From Lepidostoma basale (taxonomy: Eukaryota; Arthropoda; Insecta; Trichoptera; Lepidostomatidae), in contig JAHDVF020000208.1 in the NCBI GenBank assembly GCA_022606425.2, forward strand, positions 1,660,501 to 1,724,500: DNA of 64,000 nucleotides, written 5' to 3'. Below the pieces are notes generated by a model. The model saw only the letters and a program-made list of their open reading frames with translations. It searched no databases and was not told the origin of the DNA. This document shows positions 59,568-64,000 of this stretch, piece by piece. Position 1 is the stretch's first letter. Each line of letters begins with the position of its first letter. The translations under genes were made by a program, and so were the position numbers.

Positions 59568-59744
59568 AGTTTTTTTTAAAGACTAACACCAAAGATTTAA
59601 ATCAATGATATTAGAAATTATTTTACAATCTTCAATGTGAGCAGAAAATAGCTCATTTTTATGAAAAAGGAATCTGGTCGTCTCCAGGCTCGAACCCAAG
59701 TCCCCTTGATCAGAAGCCAAGCGTTCAATCCCCTAGACCACCTA
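59568..59744 (-). mobile_element. tRNA-derived SINE, family B (minus copy)
   Basis: Minus strand: AGGTGGTCTAGGGGATTGAA CGCTTGGCTTCTGATC, GGGTTCGAGCCTGGA (B-box), then a body ending in ATTAAATC...TTTGGTGTTAGTC. Pairs with the plus copy at 61.2 kb. Confidence 0.8.
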
Positions 59745-60016
59745 AAAACTTTTTTTCACAGACTATTTCAGGCCGTACACGTCCTTCTTTAGTGTATTTT
59801 TTCCCTTAAATTGTGGAGGGAAACATGAAAAGCGGAAAAAATGATGGAAAAATACAATGTTTTTTTAAATTACAAAAAAAGGTTTTTATAATAAAATAGA
59901 CGAAAGTTCAGTTTAAACTGATAAGGGATAGCATTTAAAGATAACTGAAAGTAAAAGTACTTATGTTCGATTTAATGTATGAATTAAACGACCGATGTTT
60001 TATAGTAATCAAATTC

Positions 60017-60277
60017 AATTGAAGACTACAGGGGAAAACAAGGAATGTCAGTTAAAATTCAAAATAAATGTAATATAATAATGCCATCTAGCGGCATTTG
60101 TACGTATCTATCCAAAGTAAAATTTTCATATTCAAAAATCATCTGTGTCATCGACTATGGCCAGATAATCGATTGCTAATTGCTAAGAAATATATAGACT
60201 TTGATTAGCTTTATTCTCAATTTATTCAAATTAACCTTCTACTGACATTCCTTGTTTTTCCCCTGTAGTCTTCAATT
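60017..60277. mobile_element. MITE with 36-bp terminal inverted repeats
   Basis: AATTGAAGACTACAGGGGAA AACAAGG...GTCAGT (60017-60052) is mirrored at 60241-60277 with one indel. 261 bp, contains GCCATCTAGCGGC, no coding capacity. Confidence 0.85.
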
Positions 60278-60310
60278 ATTATTTTTTGATGGTTCTAAAT
60301 AATTGGTTTC

Positions 60311-60568
60311 ATAATTAATATGAATGAAAACGTCCGTCTTCTGAAAAAATTATTATATTTTAGATTATGTTTCGCCCTTTTATGGCATTATGAATGTATC
60401 CAAAAAAAGAGGTTTATTGATTTTTATTTTATTACCTAGAAAATCATTCATTTGGTAATGCCTTAGAATTTCGAAAAATGATAATGCCTTAGAAGGGCGA
60501 AACATGTCATTCCATCTAAAATACAATAAAACCCATAGAAGACAGACGTTTTCATTCATATTAATTAT
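60311..60568. mobile_element. Palindromic foldback repeat, most complete copy
   Basis: 258 bp from ATAATTAATATGAATGAAAA CGTC to GACGTTTTCATTCATATTAA TTAT. Inner arms: TTATGTTTCGCCCTT and its counterpart AAGGGCGAAACATGTC. The right arm reads ATGATAATGCC, TTAGAA, GGGCGAAACATGTC, which resembles a hammerhead core. The trailer after it (GTTATTCAAGAAATAATAA) recurs at 23.3 and 28.5 kb. Confidence 0.8.
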
Positions 60569-60664
60569 TTAATATCGAGTTTTACATCGTTATTCAAGAA
60601 ATAATAAAAAATTGGTTGTAAAATTAATCGTGTCTTGAAAACTGTTGTAAAACTCTATATTTAA

Positions 60665-60775
60665 CATAATAATTAATACGAATGAAAACGTCCGATAATG
60701 CCTTAACAAGGGGAAACATATCATTCCCATAAAATATAATAAAACTTCTAGAAAAAGTTTTCATTCGTATAAATG
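60665..60775. mobile_element. Palindromic foldback repeat, deleted copy
   Basis: TTAATACGAATGAAAACGTC is joined to GATAATGCCTTAACAAGGGG AAACATATCATTCCCATAAA, ending AGTTTTCATTCGTATAAAT: most of the left arm is gone. Confidence 0.7.
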
Positions 60776-61220
60776 GTTTCATAATAGTTAAATAAGTTAC
60801 TTATAACCCGCTCCTCGGAAATACGAAAGAATTTGCGAGTTTCATTGAGATCATCCGTGTGTGACATTCGGCGGCAGGAATCCCCTCCGTAGAGTGAACA
60901 TCTGTGCGTCAGGTGCCTGGTCCACGTGGCCACTAAATATATCCAGCGGGTCGTGTTGCTCCTGCTGCCTTCACTCCGACCAGCATCGCGCCGCGCCGCC
61001 ATCGCCAGGTGTGCCCTCGCATCGTGACACAATCTTATTAATGGTGGCACAAAACTTTTCATACGAAAACATGCTTGTTATTCCACGTGTTCTTTTGTTA
61101 ACAAGAGCGACATTGCTAGTTTTTTTTTCTCAAAGAAAACGGTGCAAGCATTTTTGATGACAAGTTTTAAACGGTTGATCTATATATTAAACATCATTCG
61201 TTCGGATACATTGCTAACCG
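60776..61220. other. Unassigned GC-richer segment
   Basis: 60.84-61.06 kb is GC-richer (GCATCGCGCCGCGCCGCCAT) and open on both strands, but I see no known domain or splice support. Possibly repeat-derived. Confidence 0.35.
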
Positions 61221-61395
61221 GGTGGTGGTCTAGGGGATAGAACGCTTGGCTCCTGATCCAGGGGAATTGGGTTCGAGCCTGGACACGACCAGATTCCTTC
61301 TTCACAATAATAAACTATTTTCTGCTCATATTAAAGATTGTATAATAAATTCTAATATCATTAATGTCTTTGGTGTTAATCTTTTTTTTAAAGAT
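61221..61395 (+). mobile_element. tRNA-derived SINE, family B (plus copy)
   Basis: GGTGGTGGTCTAGGGGATAG AACGCTTGGCTCCTGATCC with B-box GGGTTCGAGCC, then GACACGACCAGATTCC and a body TTAAAGATTGTATAATAAAT...TTGGTGTTAATC ending in a T-run. Confidence 0.85.
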
Positions 61396-61624
61396 TTCTT
61401 TACATAAATACATTGAAAACCTTTTAATATAATATAACATAGAAAAATAAGTACAAATATATGATTGTATATTCTCGGGCTGTTGGATAAGATAAAATAT
61501 GAAATTATATTACAATAAGCGGTCATGTTGGATAGGATTTTAAAAAATCGTTCTACTTGATACCGAAAAAACTTTGTAAATGTATAGGTATTGTTTCTTG
61601 ATCAATTAGGTAAAGTTCCATATT

Positions 61625-61800
61625 AAATAATGAATACAAATTAAAAACGTCTGTTTTTTAGAAGTTTTATTTTAATTGATAGCCATGAAATCTTTCGCTT
61701 TTGCTAAGGCACTTTAAAACCCAAATATAACATTCCCATAAGATAAAATAAAACTTCTAGAAAACCTAAATTTTCTTTCGTATTCATTATAAATTTTGTA
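61625..61800. mobile_element. Palindromic foldback repeat, diverged copy
   Basis: AATGAATACAAATTAAAAAC GTCTG, TTTTTAGAAGTTTTAT, CATGAAATCTTTCGC, CTAAGGCA on the left; ACATTCCCATAAGATAAAAT AAAACTTCTAGAAAA and TTTCGTATTCATTAT on the right. Confidence 0.65.
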
Positions 61801-61983
61801 AAATTATTTGCAATGTATTAATCCTTATATTTAGGATTTATAAAGCAAACGACTTGTAATTTTTTTTAACAATAATAATTAAATAAAACGGTGTTTTTTA
61901 ATTATTATTTAAAATGAACTTCCATCAAGAGATTTCAGTAAAATCATTTGATTTTTTTAACAAAACTTCACAATATTTATTAT

Positions 61984-62029
61984 ATTATGGTTACACTTTG
62001 TACATACTAGTACAAAGTGTTACCATAAT
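61984..62029. repeat. Near-perfect 20-bp palindrome
   Basis: ATTATGGTTACACTTTGTAC and GTACAAAGTGTTACCATAAT around ATACTA; one mismatch in 20 pairs. Could extrude as a cruciform or be the core of a small element. Confidence 0.85.
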
Positions 62030-64000
62030 AAATGTTATGAAATCCCGGTAGTACCTAGTAAATGGTAATACCTATTATTAATGACAATCACAAATAGCGG
62101 ATTTGATCATTTATACGTTATTAGCGATTTTTTGTTATTTATTTATCAGATCAGGCAATTATATCATATAGGGACAAATATAAATTAATTAAAAAAATAA
62201 ATGTTACAAGCACATAATGTTGTATTATCAACATATTTATGTTGATTTTAGTAAAATTGTTCTACAGTGACGGTAGTAAGAATCTGAAATATCCGGAAAT
62301 TCTGCAAAAGCATGTATGTAGTTGTTAAAATTGCAGTTTAAATTCGCGGTCTTCGACACTAATTTCATTATTTCGAATACAACAATCAGAAGCGGGTTAT
62401 GTTTAAAAACCGTTTGGACTCTGTCCAACCAAAACAAATACGCGCCGCTCTGTGAACTATCGATAGACTTTCCTGAGCTAATGCACCCAGACCAATCTAT
62501 TACGCTTGAAGTAGCACGATAGCATTTATTAAGAATTTGTAATAAAACTATTTACATACAGAACACCGCCATTTTCCCGTGCTGCCTATAGAATTACTCA
62601 CCCAGCAAAATTTGATGCCTATTTGTATTACATATTGATCAAACTGCGTGTATTTGATAATAAAAACGACTCGTCGTATTATTTAAATATTACCCATCTA
62701 AGTCGTAAGGATTTATTGTTTTGGTATGAATTTTTTTAATTATTTTTTATTGCATTATAAAATCTCAATTAATACATTAGTTTGTTTATTAATCATGCAT
62801 CCATGAGCGATACATAGCGATGTATTTTAATGATCTCAGTGACTCTTTGAATTTAGAATAAATAAATAAATTATGAATGCAATTCTTAACGATATTCTTC
62901 TTTTTCTTCTTCGTGTCAAAGGCAAGCTAGTTTAACATATTTAAAAAAGACCAGAAAATATGACCCCTTGATCTTTTAAATTGTAGTCGGTTAAATGTTT
63001 ATTTAAATCATAGGTTCCCCTGTCCATGGGGACCATAGCGGGTCCAGAAGCAAATAGGGGGCGTTGAGGCAATCAATGGGGCGGCCGTGGCCTATGTATT
63101 TAAATAAATACTAGTGAAATACTTTAAAAGTACTATTTTATTGAATAAACAAATAAGAAACTGTAAAAATTTCTAAATTTTCGATACAATTTAGAAGATT
63201 TTTAATTATAAATAGATATACATACCTACCATACACGATCATATTTCAATATTTAGTATAAATTAATATTATAGGAGAGGAGGCGATTGTGGTGCAGAAT
63301 AGTTGGGAATCTATGATTTAAAACAATCAATACATTGTCAACTCTTCTACTTTATTGATGAAATGATTATAAATAATTTGTAATTAAGATTATCAAACAA
63401 CTTCAACTATTGTTACGCTTAAAATATATCTGAAATAACTTTTTTAAAGTTCATGTAAAAATACCATATACAAAGCACTTATTTCTTATGATAAAAATAT
63501 TTACAAAAGTGCCGTAAATTATTTTGTATCCATTAGTCTGTTATAATAAAATGATACTGGAAGTGTCTGACGCACTTCTATTCCTGCAAACATTATTATT
63601 CAGTCGGCATCAAAAGACTCTGGCTAGTCTCTTCATAAAACATTTCAATGCTATTTAATGCACTAAGTGAGGATATGCCGCTAATAGAGACACAAGCGTT
63701 ACCATTCAAGACTTGACTCATGTATCTAGTCTGTGTTTTAATAGAAAATATGGAATGTAAATCGTTAGTTGAATTCTTAGTATGAATAACGTTTTAATTT
63801 TAAAATATTCAACGTTTTAATAACAACAATTAATTTTAATGGGATGAGTTTCCACATATCCTCGATTTCATTTTACATATTAAACTCTCTCGGTACCTGT
63901 CGTGACTCGACCCATGTATTAGTTTGTTTTTGTCCTTTAAATGTTCTTTGCATTAACTATAATTTATGAGAAAAATCATACCATCATACAAAAATATTGT
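62030..64000. other. AT-rich sequence, no gene seen
   Basis: No supported exon. A GC-richer patch at 63010-63100 (CCCTGTCCATGGGGACCATA GCGGG) has a short inverted repeat but no coding evidence. Likely intron of the PDZ gene. Confidence 0.4.

Noticed and set aside
60748..61157. Overlapping 104- and 98-codon frames on opposite strands
   Set aside because: No domain, starts inside a foldback repeat; I could not support either as a gene.

Overview
This is an AT-rich, intron-rich, transposon-packed animal nuclear window, most likely from a lepidopteran insect. The evidence is a clan-3 (CYP9-like) P450 split into nine small exons, lepidopteran-type Helitron ends (a 3' end finishing GTCGGGTCCGCTAGT), tRNA-derived SINEs, many RTE-type LINE tails and a Nopp140 gene with the insect two-tail architecture. 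No prokaryotic or viral genes were seen. Species cannot be named from the sequence.

Layout. (1) 1.49-6.04 kb, + strand: Nopp140 (NOLC1), eight exons, with two alternative C-terminal exons (an RGG tail with its own poly(A) signal, then the conserved SRP40-type tail). Introns 3 and 4 each hold a box C/D snoRNA-like sequence with the same 13-nt antisense element to 18S rRNA. (2) 7-16 kb: a transposon block. It holds LINE tails, an R1-like RNase H fragment split by an almost intact RTE retrotransposon flanked by a 12-bp target-site duplication, and an inverted pair of Penelope-like elements (RT fragment on -, GIY-YIG fragment on +) carrying a hammerhead ribozyme motif beside about 280 bp of (TA)n. 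(3) 16.9-25.4 kb, + strand: a MARCH1/8-type RING-CH E3 ligase in five exons. Its large second intron contains a degenerate LINE, itself interrupted by a piggyBac-type element at TTAA and by a small foldback element with an 11-bp duplication. (4) 25.4-38.6 kb: no protein gene found; LINE tails, foldback elements, two Helitron-like elements and a minisatellite. (5) 38.7-44.06 kb, - strand: a complete nine-exon cytochrome P450 of 515 aa, with repeats in its introns. (6) 44-64 kb: mostly repeats, plus first-exon candidates of + strand genes: a possible noncoding exon with a uORF at 49.1-49.45 kb, a 24-codon exon at 51.98 kb, and at 58.5 kb the first coding exon of a PDZ protein of the ALP/Enigma/ZASP type that runs out of the window.

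How it fits together. The three complete host genes are not functionally linked to one another (nucleolar chaperone, membrane ubiquitin ligase, microsomal monooxygenase). The clearest connection is inside Nopp140: a snoRNP chaperone gene that appears to host C/D snoRNAs. The other notable theme is a set of hammerhead-type motifs (15.6, 45.7 and 56.6 kb) of the kind known from Penelope-like elements, and a palindromic repeat family whose arms carry a similar motif. All intron/exon boundaries were read by eye from GT/AG sites and reading phase.
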